A DNA stretch of 64,000 bases from Bacillota bacterium (GCA_023388635.1 JAEWFW010000036.1:1-64000), one strand, 5' to 3'; shown: positions 1 to 8,999, numbered from the stretch's first letter. Numbers and translations: made by a program. The notes: a model not told the origin generated them from the sequence alone.

Positions 1-2
1 TT

Positions 3-944
3 GCTAAATACCAAGATGTCAAGCTTTCTTTGGTTCCAGAACCTCAAATTCTTGCGCTTCGTATGATGGCTCGGGAATACTATGCGCTCTCCGATATGCT
101 TACGGAGATGAAGAACAGGCTTTGTACCGATCTTTACTTGCTGTTCCCTGGATATCTTAATGTGTTTGGAAATCCCTTTGGCAAGGCTTCTTTAGCACTT
201 CTTAGGGAGTATCCTTCACCCCAGCATGTTCTGGATGCCAAGCGTGACGACTTGATTGTAATGATTTCTAGGGTAAGCCGTAAAAATCTCGAATGGGCCG
301 CCAAAAAAGTGGACAAACTTTTAGAAATTTCTTTGCTGGCTCAGTCAATGCCCAGCGATTTCTCAGTGCTCAGTATGAAGATTCATTTTCATCTCGATGG
401 CATTGAAAATCTACAGACGACTCTTAAAGGGATTGAGGATAAACTTCATGAGATGGTTACTTCTATTGAATTCCCTGAAACGATTCGCAAGCGTATTGAA
501 TTGCTTGACGAGATGCCTGGTATCGGTTTTATGACGGCTATCACCTTAATTGCTGAGATTGGTGACTTCGATATGTTTACGTCTCCTAAGGCGCTTACGG
601 CGTTCTTCGGGCTTGATCCAAGCGTGAATCAGTCTGGCAAGTTTACGGGTGACCGCAATAAAATTTCAAAGCGTGGGACTCGTTTTGGAAGAAGGGTGCT
701 TTTCACAGTTGCTTTATCTTCCATTAGAACCACTCGAAACGGCGATGCCATCAATCCCGTCCTTCGAGATTACTATGCCAAGAAATGTTTGAACAAGAAG
801 AAAAAAGTGGCTCTGGTTGCTGTGATGCATAAACTTCTTCACTATATCTTTGCAGTTCTCCGTGACGAAAAACCATTTGAATTTAGGAGCCCTGAAGAGC
901 ATCAATCTTGGCGTTCTAGCAAGGTGAATCAAGTCGCTGCATAA
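3..944 (+). mobile_element. IS110-family transposase, 3' part (5' end outside window)
   Basis: DEDD-type recombinase of the IS110 family. The reading frame is open to the left window edge, so the true start and the first roughly 100 residues, with most of the RuvC-like DEDD domain, lie outside. The visible part has the middle helical region (ALSDMLTEMKNRL) and the C-terminal Transposase_20 domain, with the helix-hairpin-helix-like stretch LLDEMPGIGFMTAITLIAEIG near residues 165-185 of the visible protein, followed by FFGLDPSV and KRGTRFGRRVLF, which are typical of IS110/IS1111 elements. It is on the plus strand, opposite to the neighbouring two-component operon. IS110 elements lack long terminal inverted repeats, and I cannot place the right end exactly; it lies somewhere in 945-1060. 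The family assignment is secure, the element border is not. Confidence 0.88.
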
Positions 945-1204
945 ACAATTTCAATTTCCATATTTTTCAGTCATTGTTCGGATTTTTCAATGGCTTGGTT
1001 TGTTATACACATTTTTATGAAAATATTTTTTCAAAAAAACTATTGACTATTATTAGCTGGTCTCTTCCATGATTTTGATTAATTCCTTATCTACCGACAT
1101 AGCAAAATACCTAAGCCACATCTACCTTAAATTATGTGCGAAATATGAAGCCTACACTATCGGTAAAACAGATAGTCTTTGTAAGGAAATTGCGAAGCGA
1201 TCAA
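945..1204. other. Intergenic spacer after IS110 end
   Basis: No supported gene. It should contain the right end of the IS110 element. A 54-codon plus-strand frame (ATG at 1069, TGA at 1231-1233) runs into the terminator hairpin. It lacks a Shine-Dalgarno sequence and I recognise no family, so I treat it as unproven. Confidence 0.4.
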
Positions 1205-1251
1205 ATAAAAAACTACCTGAAAAACGACGTTGATTGACGTTTTTCAGGTAG
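1205..1251 (-). terminator. Rho-independent terminator of the kinase/regulator operon
   Basis: A perfect 14-bp inverted repeat (1213-1226 with 1238-1251, arm CTACCTGAAAAACG) is followed on the minus strand by TTTTTTAT. It lies 26 bp beyond the regulator stop codon. Confidence 0.85.
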
Positions 1252-1276
1252 TGACCTGCTTGATATATAATGTAAT

Positions 1277-1933
1277 TCAATCTTTGTTTGTCAAAATTCC
1301 ATTTTCCAACGCAAATTTTACTATATGCGACTTTTTCTTTGCGCCAATTTTCTCCATGATTCTTGTCTTATACGTATCTACCGTTTTAATACTGATGTAA
1401 AGTTCTTTCGATATTTCTTTCTGTGTAAATCCAAGTGCAATATATTTTAGTACCTCTTTCTCTCTTACACTTAATAGATCGTCTTGTTGATTATCTGTTT
1501 TAGCTGCATTTGACGCTAACGGCTCGATGTATAGTCTAGGCACTAACGTCGGATAGATATAATGCTCCCCTTTAGCAATTGTCCTAATCGCTGTGATTAA
1601 TTCTGTATCAACGGCCCTTTTTAAAACATAACCCGCTGCACCCGCTTTTAAACCCTCTTTCAAATACGCCTCATCAGAATACATCGTCATGATAAGAATT
1701 TTTGTATCGGGAACTGATTCTTTAATCGTCCTGGTAGCTTCGATGCCATCTTTACCTGGCATGTTAATATCCATAATAATGAGGTCCGGTTTCATCTTGA
1801 CAGCTTCCGCTACAGCCGCTTCTCCATTATCAGCCTCTGCTACAATTTCAAATTCATCCTCTGCTTCAAGGATGTTTTTTAAGCCCGAACGAAAAACCGG
1901 GTGGTCGTCAACTAGCATGATTTTTATAACCAT
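1277..1933 (-). CDS. NarL/LuxR-family response regulator
   Basis: Cytoplasmic DNA-binding response regulator of 218 residues, the usual length for the NarL/FixJ class. Residues 1-120 are the receiver domain, with the acidic pair DD near residue 9-10, the phospho-acceptor Asp in LIIMDINMPG near residue 55 and the conserved Lys in YVLKRA. Residues about 150-215 are a LuxR-type helix-turn-helix (LSVREKEVLKYIALGFTQKEI). It starts with ATG behind GGGGGCG and overlaps the end of the histidine kinase by 26 bp, so the two are translationally coupled. Targets are unknown. Because it is encoded with a NarX-type kinase and a binding protein, it probably switches genes in response to an external small molecule. 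The remote molybdoenzyme operons in this window are candidates, by inference only. Confidence 0.9.
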   Translation of the reverse strand: MVIKIMLVDDHPVFRSGLKNILEAEDEFEIVAEADNGEAAVAEAVKMKPDLIIMDINMPGKDGIEATRTIKESVPDTKILIMTMYSDEAYLKEGLKAGAAGYVLKRAVDTELITAIRTIAKGEHYIYPTLVPRLYIEPLASNAAKTDNQQDDLLSVREKEVLKYIALGFTQKEISKELYISIKTVDTYKTRIMEKIGAKKKSHIVKFALENGILTNKD

Positions 1934-3767
1934 TTGTTTCGCCCCCTTCGTCTTTCAACGGTATTTTAACCATAATGACAGTTCCCTCGTCAATTTCTGA
2001 TTCGATATTAAACGTTCCTCCCAATAATGTTGCGCGTTCCTGCATTCCTCGAATCCCCAAATTATATTTTGAAAAATCTTTATTTAGGACTGACTCAACA
2101 TGAAAACCAATTCCATCATCTTCAATAATAACAGATATCATTTGCTGATTTCTCACGATGAAAACACTGACAGATTTCGCCTTTGCGTACTTTAATATGT
2201 TAGTTAGTGATTCTTGAATTATTCTAAAAATTGCTGTTTCAATATCCGTTCTTAAGCGCTCTGTATCGATTCCGTTAATAATTACATCGAACTCAACAGG
2301 GTACTTTTTTCTGAATTCTTCGATATAACTCTCAATCGCGACTTTCAATCCGAATTTATCCAATATACTCGGTCGCAATTGCCATGCTAGATCATGCACC
2401 TCTTCTAACGTATGAAGCGCTAACTCTCTAAGGCGCGTAATTTCCTTCTGTCTTACATATTCCTCGGAGTTTTCTTGAAGTACCTTTAACCCCAGTATGA
2501 TGGACGATATGGCATGGCTCGTCTCATCGTGGAGCTCTCTTGCAATTCGTTTACGCTCCTCTTCCTGTACTGTCATGATTTTTTCCAGGAGCATAAGGCG
2601 AACTGTTTCCTTCTGCTTTACTTCTAGCCATAACTGGATATTTTCAATCGTTACAGACAATTGATTGGCAATCGACGTGACAATTTTTAATGAATATTGA
2701 TCGAGCACTTGCGGACTGCAAATGTAAATCTCCCCAATTTTCTGCTCTTTTACCAGCAGCGGAAATACATCTCTATATTTCATTTGTCGATGCTCATCGT
2801 AATGATCAGACGTATATTGAAAGTTTTCGATAGTTTCTGCAAACTTTACTTCTATTTGGGCACTGTTTAATGCAAGTTCTTCCACTAAATTTACAACAAA
2901 TTGTTGTAGCACTGTCCTCATTTCTTCAATGGAAGTAATATTAGCAGAAATGCAATTTAACAGCGTTAATTCCCTATTTCTTGAACTTATTTTTCTGTAA
3001 TACTCTTCGCGTTCTTTTTCCGTCCGTTCTAGGTCATCGAGCATGATATTAAACGATTCCGTTAATTTCCCGATCTCATCATTAGGGTAGGTAGAAATTC
3101 TGGCAGAAAAATCACTTTGAGCAACTTTCTCTGTGAGATTTACAAGTTTGTTAATCGGTGCGACAATTAAGCGCGTCAAGATTAACACGATAAAAACAGC
3201 CAGAGCAAGTACAACGAGCATTGTAACAATCATCTCAACAGTTATCGTCATTAAAGCTTCGTCGAGATATGTGCTCCGTAAGCCGACACGCACAGTTCCT
3301 CCTAAACCTTTGACAACTGGGACTGCTACATCTCTGATAACTCCCGCTTCCGTATCTAGCATTACCAACTGATTATCTTCGTGACTGTTAACATTGTTTG
3401 CCAGAATGAGCTCAGCGCTTGGAAAATAATCATCATAATTGTGTACAATGACTTTGTCGTATTCATCCAAAATTAAAACATATTCTATATCTTTATTATG
3501 TTCTACTGTATCGCTTACAAGTTTTTGAAGAGCGTAAATATTATTTGTCAACATTAAATCCGCGCTTCTAGCAGCAACATCACTGCCAATCGATTTCACT
3601 CGTTCGTCAAGCTGATATGAGAGTGTTTCGTTTGTTGAAAAGCGGACTACAATAATACTGAACCCAGTGATTAATACAACGACACCGATAAGCATACCGA
3701 ATATTTTTATATAAATTGACATGCTAGAAATAGCATCAATCATCGAGCGTTTGATTTTTTCCATCAT
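1908..3767 (-). CDS. NarX-type membrane sensor histidine kinase (HAMP, HisKA_3)
   Basis: Sensor kinase of 619 residues. A first membrane segment (about 19-41) and a second (about 177-200) bracket an extracellular domain of about 130 residues. A HAMP linker follows (LIVAPINKLVNLTEKVAQSD), then a coiled and GAF-like region. The dimerisation and phosphotransfer domain is of HisKA_3 type, with the phospho-His in RIARELHDETSHA. A C-terminal HATPase_c domain has N, G1 and G2 boxes (QESLTNILKYAKA, IEDDGIGF, LGIRGMQERA). The start codon overlaps the stop of the upstream binding protein gene (ATGA), and the 3' end overlaps the response regulator. This is a NarX/DegS-like kinase; the ligand is not evident. 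A separately encoded PhnD-like lipoprotein probably presents the ligand to its extracellular domain. Confidence 0.9.
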   Translation of the reverse strand: MMEKIKRSMIDAISSMSIYIKIFGMLIGVVVLITGFSIIVVRFSTNETLSYQLDERVKSIGSDVAARSADLMLTNNIYALQKLVSDTVEHNKDIEYVLILDEYDKVIVHNYDDYFPSAELILANNVNSHEDNQLVMLDTEAGVIRDVAVPVVKGLGGTVRVGLRSTYLDEALMTITVEMIVTMLVVLALAVFIVLILTRLIVAPINKLVNLTEKVAQSDFSARISTYPNDEIGKLTESFNIMLDDLERTEKEREEYYRKISSRNRELTLLNCISANITSIEEMRTVLQQFVVNLVEELALNSAQIEVKFAETIENFQYTSDHYDEHRQMKYRDVFPLLVKEQKIGEIYICSPQVLDQYSLKIVTSIANQLSVTIENIQLWLEVKQKETVRLMLLEKIMTVQEEERKRIARELHDETSHAISSIILGLKVLQENSEEYVRQKEITRLRELALHTLEEVHDLAWQLRPSILDKFGLKVAIESYIEEFRKKYPVEFDVIINGIDTERLRTDIETAIFRIIQESLTNILKYAKAKSVSVFIVRNQQMISVIIEDDGIGFHVESVLNKDFSKYNLGIRGMQERATLLGGTFNIESEIDEGTVIMVKIPLKDEGGETNGYKNHAS

Positions 3768-4666
3768 CGATCACCGAGTAAGTGTAATAGATTTTTAGTG
3801 GGTGTATACTTCTTTTCATCTACTGGAATATACCGATCGATTCCTAGTTCTTGTAATATCGCACTTCCATCCAAACTTTCATTTAATGTCAATAATGTTT
3901 GTTTAATTTCTTCTTTGATGATTGGGTCTATCTGATTGGATACTACAATTGGTGAAATACCTGTATACGCTCCATATTCAATAATTTTAACATTTTTGAC
4001 GTCTTCATTTTCTAATGTCACTAATGTATCAAATAAAAGGCTGTCAACACATGCCGCATCAACTGTTCCGCGCGAAACTGCACTGATTGAATAATCATGA
4101 CTGTAGGTATAAAATACTTCATCAAAAAAATCAATTGACAAACCTCTTCGATCTAGCAAATCCAAAACAGCTAACCTGCCGGAATATGAATAAGGATCAA
4201 CAAAAGCAAACCTCTTACCCTCAAGATCCTCAAATTTCTCCATGTCACTATTCTTATGTGTAATAATATAGGAACGATATATATCGCCCCCATTAATTTG
4301 GGGTACAACGATACCCTCCAAATATTTCTGTTCATTTCCAATAACGTATGAAAGAGAACAGATAAATGCCAGATCAACTTCTCCTGCTTTGATCATTTGA
4401 TTTACTTCGTCATATGTCTGTCTTTGTATAATATGGAATGGGCGATCAAGTTTTTCTTCGAGGTAATCAATTAATAGATTATACTTTATTCGCGTTTGCT
4501 GAGGTGATACGACAGAGGCAAAGGCAACTTTTATTGTATTTTCTTCCGGTACTATATCAGTCGTTTTTTGATCGTTAAGTATTTTTAATGGAATTGGTTC
4601 TCCTTGTGGCTTTGAACAGGATATTAAAAAAATACAGATAAAAAATAAAAATACTATCCGCTTCAT
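3764..4666 (-). CDS. PhnD-like substrate-binding lipoprotein linked to a sensor kinase
   Basis: Extracytoplasmic solute-binding protein of 300 residues, resembling the phosphate/phosphite/phosphonate-binding family (PF12974). A lipoprotein signal with lipobox LISC lies at residues 14-17. Family features include the segment EVDLAFICSLSYVIG, the domain crossing GKRFAFVDPYSYSGRLA, and RGTVDAACVDS. The start chosen is the ATG at 4666 behind AAGGAG, since nine codons further upstream give no signal peptide. No ABC permease or ATPase is nearby. Instead a histidine kinase follows with a 4-bp overlap, so the likely role is sensing, as in known binding-protein/kinase pairs such as AioX-AioS and TorT-TorS. 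The ligand cannot be told from the sequence; an oxyanion is a reasonable guess. Confidence 0.85.
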   Translation of the reverse strand: MKRIVFLFFICIFLISCSKPQGEPIPLKILNDQKTTDIVPEENTIKVAFASVVSPQQTRIKYNLLIDYLEEKLDRPFHIIQRQTYDEVNQMIKAGEVDLAFICSLSYVIGNEQKYLEGIVVPQINGGDIYRSYIITHKNSDMEKFEDLEGKRFAFVDPYSYSGRLAVLDLLDRRGLSIDFFDEVFYTYSHDYSISAVSRGTVDAACVDSLLFDTLVTLENEDVKNVKIIEYGAYTGISPIVVSNQIDPIIKEEIKQTLLTLNESLDGSAILQELGIDRYIPVDEKKYTPTKNLLHLLGDR

Positions 4667-4779
4667 CTCCAACAACTCCTTGAATTCTCTCACTAAATAC
4701 GCATAAGTAATGACCTATTATATTTGTAATAATTTATGTAATAGAATTTTTTGAATGATATCGATATTTCTCTATATGA

Positions 4780-4808
4780 ATTATACTCATTACATAGATA
4801 AGTGTCAA
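4780..4808 (-). promoter_or_regulatory. Consensus SigA promoter of the PhnD-kinase-regulator operon
   Basis: On the minus strand TTGACA (4803-4808) and TATAAT (4780-4785) are separated by 17 bp, a perfect consensus. The leader to the ATG at 4666 is about 105 nt. An imperfect inverted repeat, GTCA..TGAC, overlaps the upstream flank. Confidence 0.75.
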
Positions 4809-4856
4809 TGTGTTTTGTGACTTAACAAATTCAGGGAATCCAGCGATTTTAGGGCA

Positions 4857-4886
4857 TAAAAAAAGCACCCCTTGACCCGTGGTGCT
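4857..4886 (-). terminator. Rho-independent terminator of fur
   Basis: Arms AGCACC and GGTGCT with an 11-nt loop, followed on the minus strand by seven T residues, 30 bp after the fur stop. Confidence 0.85.
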
Positions 4887-4915
4887 AAATAAGGATGCCT
4901 TCTATATTCACTCCG

Positions 4916-5386
4916 TTATTCGATTCGTATTTTCCCCCGATTGGTTCGCGGTTTATCTTTACAATTGTGACAATATCCAAAGAAACTCAATCGATGGTCA
5001 ACAATTTGGAAATTCTTATTTTCCTCAATCTTACGTTCAATGTCACCTAAAAGATCATCTTCAAATTCTTCCAATTTGCCGCATTCGAGGCAAACCAAAT
5101 GATGGTGGTGGTGTTCTTCTTGGCTATCAGTAATTTCATACCTTGCCAACCCATCGCCAAAATTCAATTTATGTATGATGCGCAATTCACTCAATAATTC
5201 TAACGTCCGATACACTGTCGCCAAACCAATGTCCGGCGCCTTTTCTTTTACCAGCATATAAATATCGTCGGCGCTTAAATGTTCTTTACTCTCCAATAAT
5301 ATCTGTACCGTCGCTTCTCGTTGTGAGGTTAATTTGTACCCATACTCTTGCAACATTTTTCGTATTTCAATTAGTTTATTTTCCAC
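4916..5386 (-). CDS. fur: Ferric uptake regulator Fur
   Basis: Iron-responsive transcriptional repressor of 156 residues. The N-terminal winged helix includes SQREATVQILL and the recognition segment IGLATVYRTLELL. The C-terminal dimerisation domain carries the His-rich metal site EEHHHHHLVCLECG and a second Cys pair CHNC, the structural zinc site. The start chosen is the GTG at 5386, eight bases after GGAGG, which gives MENKLIEIRK and aligns with Bacillus Fur; an ATG two codons upstream sits too close to the ribosome binding site. Located next to spoIIM as in Bacillus subtilis, and with its own promoter and terminator. PerR or Zur paralogues are possible alternatives, but the neighbourhood and the residues around the His cluster favour Fur. 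Confidence 0.9.
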   Translation of the reverse strand: MENKLIEIRKMLQEYGYKLTSQREATVQILLESKEHLSADDIYMLVKEKAPDIGLATVYRTLELLSELRIIHKLNFGDGLARYEITDSQEEHHHHHLVCLECGKLEEFEDDLLGDIERKIEENKNFQIVDHRLSFFGYCHNCKDKPRTNRGKIRIE

Positions 5387-5409
5387 CAGCATTCCCTCCA
5401 GTTAACCAC

Positions 5410-5438
5410 GATATAACGCCCATACCACTTTTTATCAA
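5410..5438 (-). promoter_or_regulatory. Putative fur promoter
   Basis: Minus-strand TTGATA (5433-5438), 17-bp spacer, TATATC (5410-5415), 24 bp upstream of the fur start. The AT-rich flank TAATTTATAATTGATAA overlaps the -35 and resembles a Fur/PerR-type operator half, so autoregulation is plausible. Confidence 0.45.
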
Positions 5439-5462
5439 TTATAAATTACTTTCCGAAAATAC

Positions 5463-6089
5463 TCAAACTATTTCCAATATTCTATAAAAATACGGCGCAA
5501 AATACGCTTCATAAAAAGAGGCGAGCAGGATCAACAGAAAACTGATGACAATCATCATCAAGTAATGTACAAATTTAGAAAACAATGATTCACCTGCCTG
5601 CAAAATTCGATTCTGAATTAACTGAATGGAGAAGACAATCCCCGACACCCCGATAAATAAAGTTACCGGCACTAAAATCAAATTTTGCGGCAAAACGACT
5701 CCCATAGCCAACTGTAAACCTTTATAGGAATACTGCTCCACTAAAAATGCAATCGTAAATCCTAAGGAAAATCCCTTCACGAATACCATGATGACAATCA
5801 CAGGCAGACCGATGACAGACAGCCCCAGGATCCATAGCAATCCCAGGTATTTCATATTCTGACTCAGTGTTTCAAAAAATAGTTGGCTGGCTGGCATCTG
5901 TAATTGCCCGCGATAACTGAGAAAATTATTGAAATATACGTAAAGGTCGCTTTTCTGATTTAATTGCAATGCCTGTACAACAATCGCGCCGAACAACATA
6001 CTGATAGAGAACAACACCAGCAAAAATATGAAGAGTAATACGTGGTTGGCAATAAATTTCTGTGTCTCACTCCATAAACGATAGATCAT
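5463..6089 (-). CDS. spoIIM: Stage II sporulation protein M
   Basis: Integral membrane protein of 208 residues that, with SpoIID and SpoIIP, drives septal peptidoglycan removal and engulfment of the forespore. About five hydrophobic segments are visible, beginning at residues 16-40 (VLLFIFLLVLFSISMLFGAI), with the family stretch KGFSLGFTIAFL and VLPQNLILVP. The start is the ATG at 6089 behind GGGGAGGGACAAACT; a longer frame to 6164 would add 25 polar residues with no ribosome binding site. It lies directly upstream of fur on the same strand, as in Bacillus. A mother-cell SigE promoter is expected but I did not find a convincing one in 6090-6167. Confidence 0.9.
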   Translation of the reverse strand: MIYRLWSETQKFIANHVLLFIFLLVLFSISMLFGAIVVQALQLNQKSDLYVYFNNFLSYRGQLQMPASQLFFETLSQNMKYLGLLWILGLSVIGLPVIVIMVFVKGFSLGFTIAFLVEQYSYKGLQLAMGVVLPQNLILVPVTLFIGVSGIVFSIQLIQNRILQAGESLFSKFVHYLMMIVISFLLILLASFYEAYFAPYFYRILEIV

Positions 6090-6167
6090 AGTTTGTCCCT
6101 CCCCATTACTTGATTCATATGAATCGGGGGAGCTATTTATGACATCATCTGGAGCACAACACATACT

Positions 6168-7343
6168 TTAAATTTGTACGTTCCCGTAAATTCCACCACC
6201 GCCGGAATTCACCTTAATCTTGCCGGTTCTGCCGCTTTCAATAGCTGTTGCCAGCTTTGCTCCGACCACTTCCGCTAATTGTGCATAGGGAACCTGATGC
6301 AGTATATTCATTTCCGTCGCGAAGTGATCATAGAGCTTATTGAGGGTTTTTCGCCCAATGCCAGGAATAAATTCTATGGGAATTTGATAATGATACTGCT
6401 GTTGAGGTGAAAATTGCATTTGATCGCTCCCAGCAATATGAACGATCCGGTCCAGAACACCAATCGTCATATTTTCCGATTTACATTGAGGGCAGCTATA
6501 AATCGGTGGTGCGTCATCTTCCCCGGCAATCGTCGAGCATGCAAGGCAAAAACTTCTGTGATATTTACCAAGCCGCGGCTCCATACCGTAATTCGCCAAA
6601 ACACGATTGCTACCGATCTTATGCAATGCTTTCGCTAACCCCGCAAACGATAGAGATTCCATTTGCAATTCATTATATTCTCTAGCGATTTTAGCCAAAG
6701 AATGTGCATCGGAGTTGGCAAGCGTTGTTATACCATGTAGCTCCTTTAGGCGTGCTGCCATAAATGTGTCTGCTGATAAACCCAACTCCACAGCATCGAC
6801 GGCATTCACATCAAGAATCTCCGCCATAGAGGCAGTCATATTGCCATAGAGCCCTTTATGGGGTGTAAATATATGGGCAGGTACGAACAAGCCCGCCGAT
6901 TGCTTTACTCTTTGCTGCAAATCACGCAGTGGTACCCTTGTCAGTTGTGTACTTAACTGAATATTCGTCGTATATTGTGCCAGCCATTGACTAAACTCTT
7001 TCATCGTACTCAATTGATCAAAATAACATAAAAAGTGTCCCGTTCCGTATCCTTGTACGTGAATTTCCACTTCCACTCCCAAAATTACGAGTGTCCGTCC
7101 CTGATACAAATACCCGCCACCGGATAGATCCTCTAATGCTCCTTGACTGATCAGTTGTCCAATATCCTCCATGACTGGCGGAGAAGCGCAATCGACGATG
7201 CCGACAATATCAATGCCCTTTCTCGTATGCGCTTCTTCGATAATATTGGCAAATGTCAATTGATCGGATGCGGTGATTTTTACCGGTTTATTGGAGACCG
7301 TTCTGCCGATATGAATATGCAAATCTGCAAAATACCGTTTCAC
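6168..7343 (-). CDS. Endonuclease Q-like PHP-domain DNA repair nuclease
   Basis: Protein of 391 residues matching the PHP/zinc-finger/HhH family (TIGR00375), to which endonuclease Q belongs. EndoQ cleaves DNA 5' of deaminated bases such as uracil and hypoxanthine. The N-terminal PHP metal site is visible as DLHIH (residues 7-11), VDCASPP, EVEIHVQG, PAHIFTPHKG and NSDAHS. A Cys4 zinc site (CLAC and CPQC) lies near residues 275-300, and a helix-hairpin-helix with FIPGIGRKTLNKLY near 335. GTG start, 3 bp after the nudF stop, so it is coupled to a nucleotide-pool enzyme. The family call is firm; the exact lesion specificity is inferred from characterised relatives. Confidence 0.82.
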   Translation of the reverse strand: MKRYFADLHIHIGRTVSNKPVKITASDQLTFANIIEEAHTRKGIDIVGIVDCASPPVMEDIGQLISQGALEDLSGGGYLYQGRTLVILGVEVEIHVQGYGTGHFLCYFDQLSTMKEFSQWLAQYTTNIQLSTQLTRVPLRDLQQRVKQSAGLFVPAHIFTPHKGLYGNMTASMAEILDVNAVDAVELGLSADTFMAARLKELHGITTLANSDAHSLAKIAREYNELQMESLSFAGLAKALHKIGSNRVLANYGMEPRLGKYHRSFCLACSTIAGEDDAPPIYSCPQCKSENMTIGVLDRIVHIAGSDQMQFSPQQQYHYQIPIEFIPGIGRKTLNKLYDHFATEMNILHQVPYAQLAEVVGAKLATAIESGRTGKIKVNSGGGGIYGNVQI

Positions 7344-7346
7344 AAC

Positions 7347-7874
7347 TCACATTCCCCTTGTTTTCCACCAGTAAATCGCGGTAATTGTTTTGACATCGAA
7401 TATCTCCGCATGATCTATGGCGGTGATCGCTTCTTCCAGAGAGTACACTTGCGATTCGACAAATTCATCTTCATCAGGATGAACGCCTACATAATGTAAA
7501 TCTTCTGCCAAAAACAAATGGATCACTTCATTCGTAAATCCCGGTGAAGTGTAATAACTGAATATCGGGCTCCATTTTCCCGCTGCATAACCGGTCTCTT
7601 CTTCCAACTCCCGCTGCGCACATGTGAGCGGCGCTTCGTTTTCTTCCAATTTTCCGGCAGGAATCTCCAACGATAAACGCTGAATCGGATACCGATACTG
7701 TTTTACTAAAACGAGCTTGCCATCATTATCGATGGCAAGCACCGCCACTGCTCCGCGATGCTCGACGACCTCACGTGACGCTTCCTTCCCATTCGGCAAT
7801 TGCACCGTGTCATTGTACACATCAATAATTCTGCCGGCGAATACTTGCTGACGCTGTAATCTCTTTTCTTCCAA
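7347..7874 (-). CDS. nudF: ADP-ribose pyrophosphatase, Nudix family
   Basis: Hydrolyses ADP-ribose to AMP and ribose-5-phosphate. The 175-residue protein has a complete Nudix box from G to GY (starts GKLEEN, ends RELEEETGY) at about residues 74-96, preceded by the strand LSLEIPAG. TTG start behind AAGGAG with suitable spacing. It lies 3 bp after the upstream peptidase stop and 3 bp before the EndoQ-like gene, so all three are likely one transcript. The genomic position near fur matches Bacillus nudF. Confidence 0.88.
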   Translation of the reverse strand: MEEKRLQRQQVFAGRIIDVYNDTVQLPNGKEASREVVEHRGAVAVLAIDNDGKLVLVKQYRYPIQRLSLEIPAGKLEENEAPLTCAQRELEEETGYAAGKWSPIFSYYTSPGFTNEVIHLFLAEDLHYVGVHPDEDEFVESQVYSLEEAITAIDHAEIFDVKTITAIYWWKTRGM

Positions 7875-7877
7875 TTT

Positions 7878-8999
7878 CTAAAACTCCTTCACTGTTTCAA
7901 CGAGAGCAACTAATACTTCGGCTGCCTTGTTTAATTGTTCTACGGCGATGCGCTCATTAACAGAATGCACTTCCTCCATGCCAATCCCCAAATTGATTGT
8001 TTTAATCCCGTATCCATTAAAAACACTGGCATCACTTCCGCCGCCGCTTTTCACATAATCGGGTTTTGCACCGATCTTCTGCATAGCTTGTGTCACGATT
8101 TGAATTTCGTCCTCTTGAATGTCAAAATGGAATTCTGGATATTCCTCGTTGATCGTAATCTCTACTTTGGCACCGCGACTATCCGCTGACTGTTGTAAAG
8201 CCTGGCGCATGTCCTCCACTTGCAATTGCAGCTTGTTACGATCTAAACTGCGTGCTTCCCCATCGATCTCCACAGTCTCGCAGACAATGTTCGTCGCCAA
8301 TCCGCCTTTAATGATACCAATATTGGCTGTCGTTTCTTCGTCAATTCTGCCGAGTTTCATATTGGTAATCGCAGCTGCCGCAACTTCAATCGCACTAATC
8401 CCCGCTTCTGGACATACACCGGCATGGGCTGCTTTTCCCGTAATTGTCGCTTTGAGTGAAACCTGCATAGGTCCTTGGACGACAATTGTCCCCACATCTC
8501 CGAGTCCGTCAAGGGCAATCCCCATATCGGCATCCAATAAAGATTGATCGATAAATTTAGCTCCCAGTAAACCGCTCTCTTCGCCTACGGTGAAGACGAT
8601 CTGGATACCACCGTGCTCTATTGACTGCTCTTTTAACACATGGAGTAATTCAAGGATAGCCGCCACTCCCGCTTTATCATCGGAGCCGAGCACCGTATTT
8701 CCCTGGGAGTATATGTAACCGTCTCTGATAACCGGAACAATGCCTTTTCCCGGAAATACCGTATCGACATGTGACGTAAACAGCAATTTCTTCGCCGCTT
8801 TCACAGTTCCCGGTATCGTCACAATGATATTTCCGGCGCCGACATCAACTCGCGAGTACGCATCGTCTTCTATGGCTTCATATCCCATTCCCTTAAGCAT
8901 CTTCATCATATGATCGACAATTTGGCGCTCATTTTTTGATTCACTGTCGACCTGTACAATTTCCAAAAATGTATCTAACAAACGTTGTTGATTAATCAT
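7878..8999 (-). CDS. M20-family metallopeptidase (PepT/YqjE-like)
   Basis: Cytoplasmic di-zinc aminopeptidase-like protein of 373 residues, similar to tripeptidase T and Bacillus YqjE. Metal ligands are visible in order: TSHVDTVFPG, GSDDKAGVAA, the catalytic Glu pair in FTVGEESGLLGA, DGLGD, and the C-terminal His in GMEEVHSVNE. The dimerisation insert lies at about residues 180-290. ATG start six bases after AGGAGG; a TTG one codon upstream is less likely. First gene of the run peptidase-nudF-EndoQ. Substrate peptides are unknown; di- or tripeptides are expected. Confidence 0.82.
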   Translation of the reverse strand: MINQQRLLDTFLEIVQVDSESKNERQIVDHMMKMLKGMGYEAIEDDAYSRVDVGAGNIIVTIPGTVKAAKKLLFTSHVDTVFPGKGIVPVIRDGYIYSQGNTVLGSDDKAGVAAILELLHVLKEQSIEHGGIQIVFTVGEESGLLGAKFIDQSLLDADMGIALDGLGDVGTIVVQGPMQVSLKATITGKAAHAGVCPEAGISAIEVAAAAITNMKLGRIDEETTANIGIIKGGLATNIVCETVEIDGEARSLDRNKLQLQVEDMRQALQQSADSRGAKVEITINEEYPEFHFDIQEDEIQIVTQAMQKIGAKPDYVKSGGGSDASVFNGYGIKTINLGIGMEEVHSVNERIAVEQLNKAAEVLVALVETVKEF

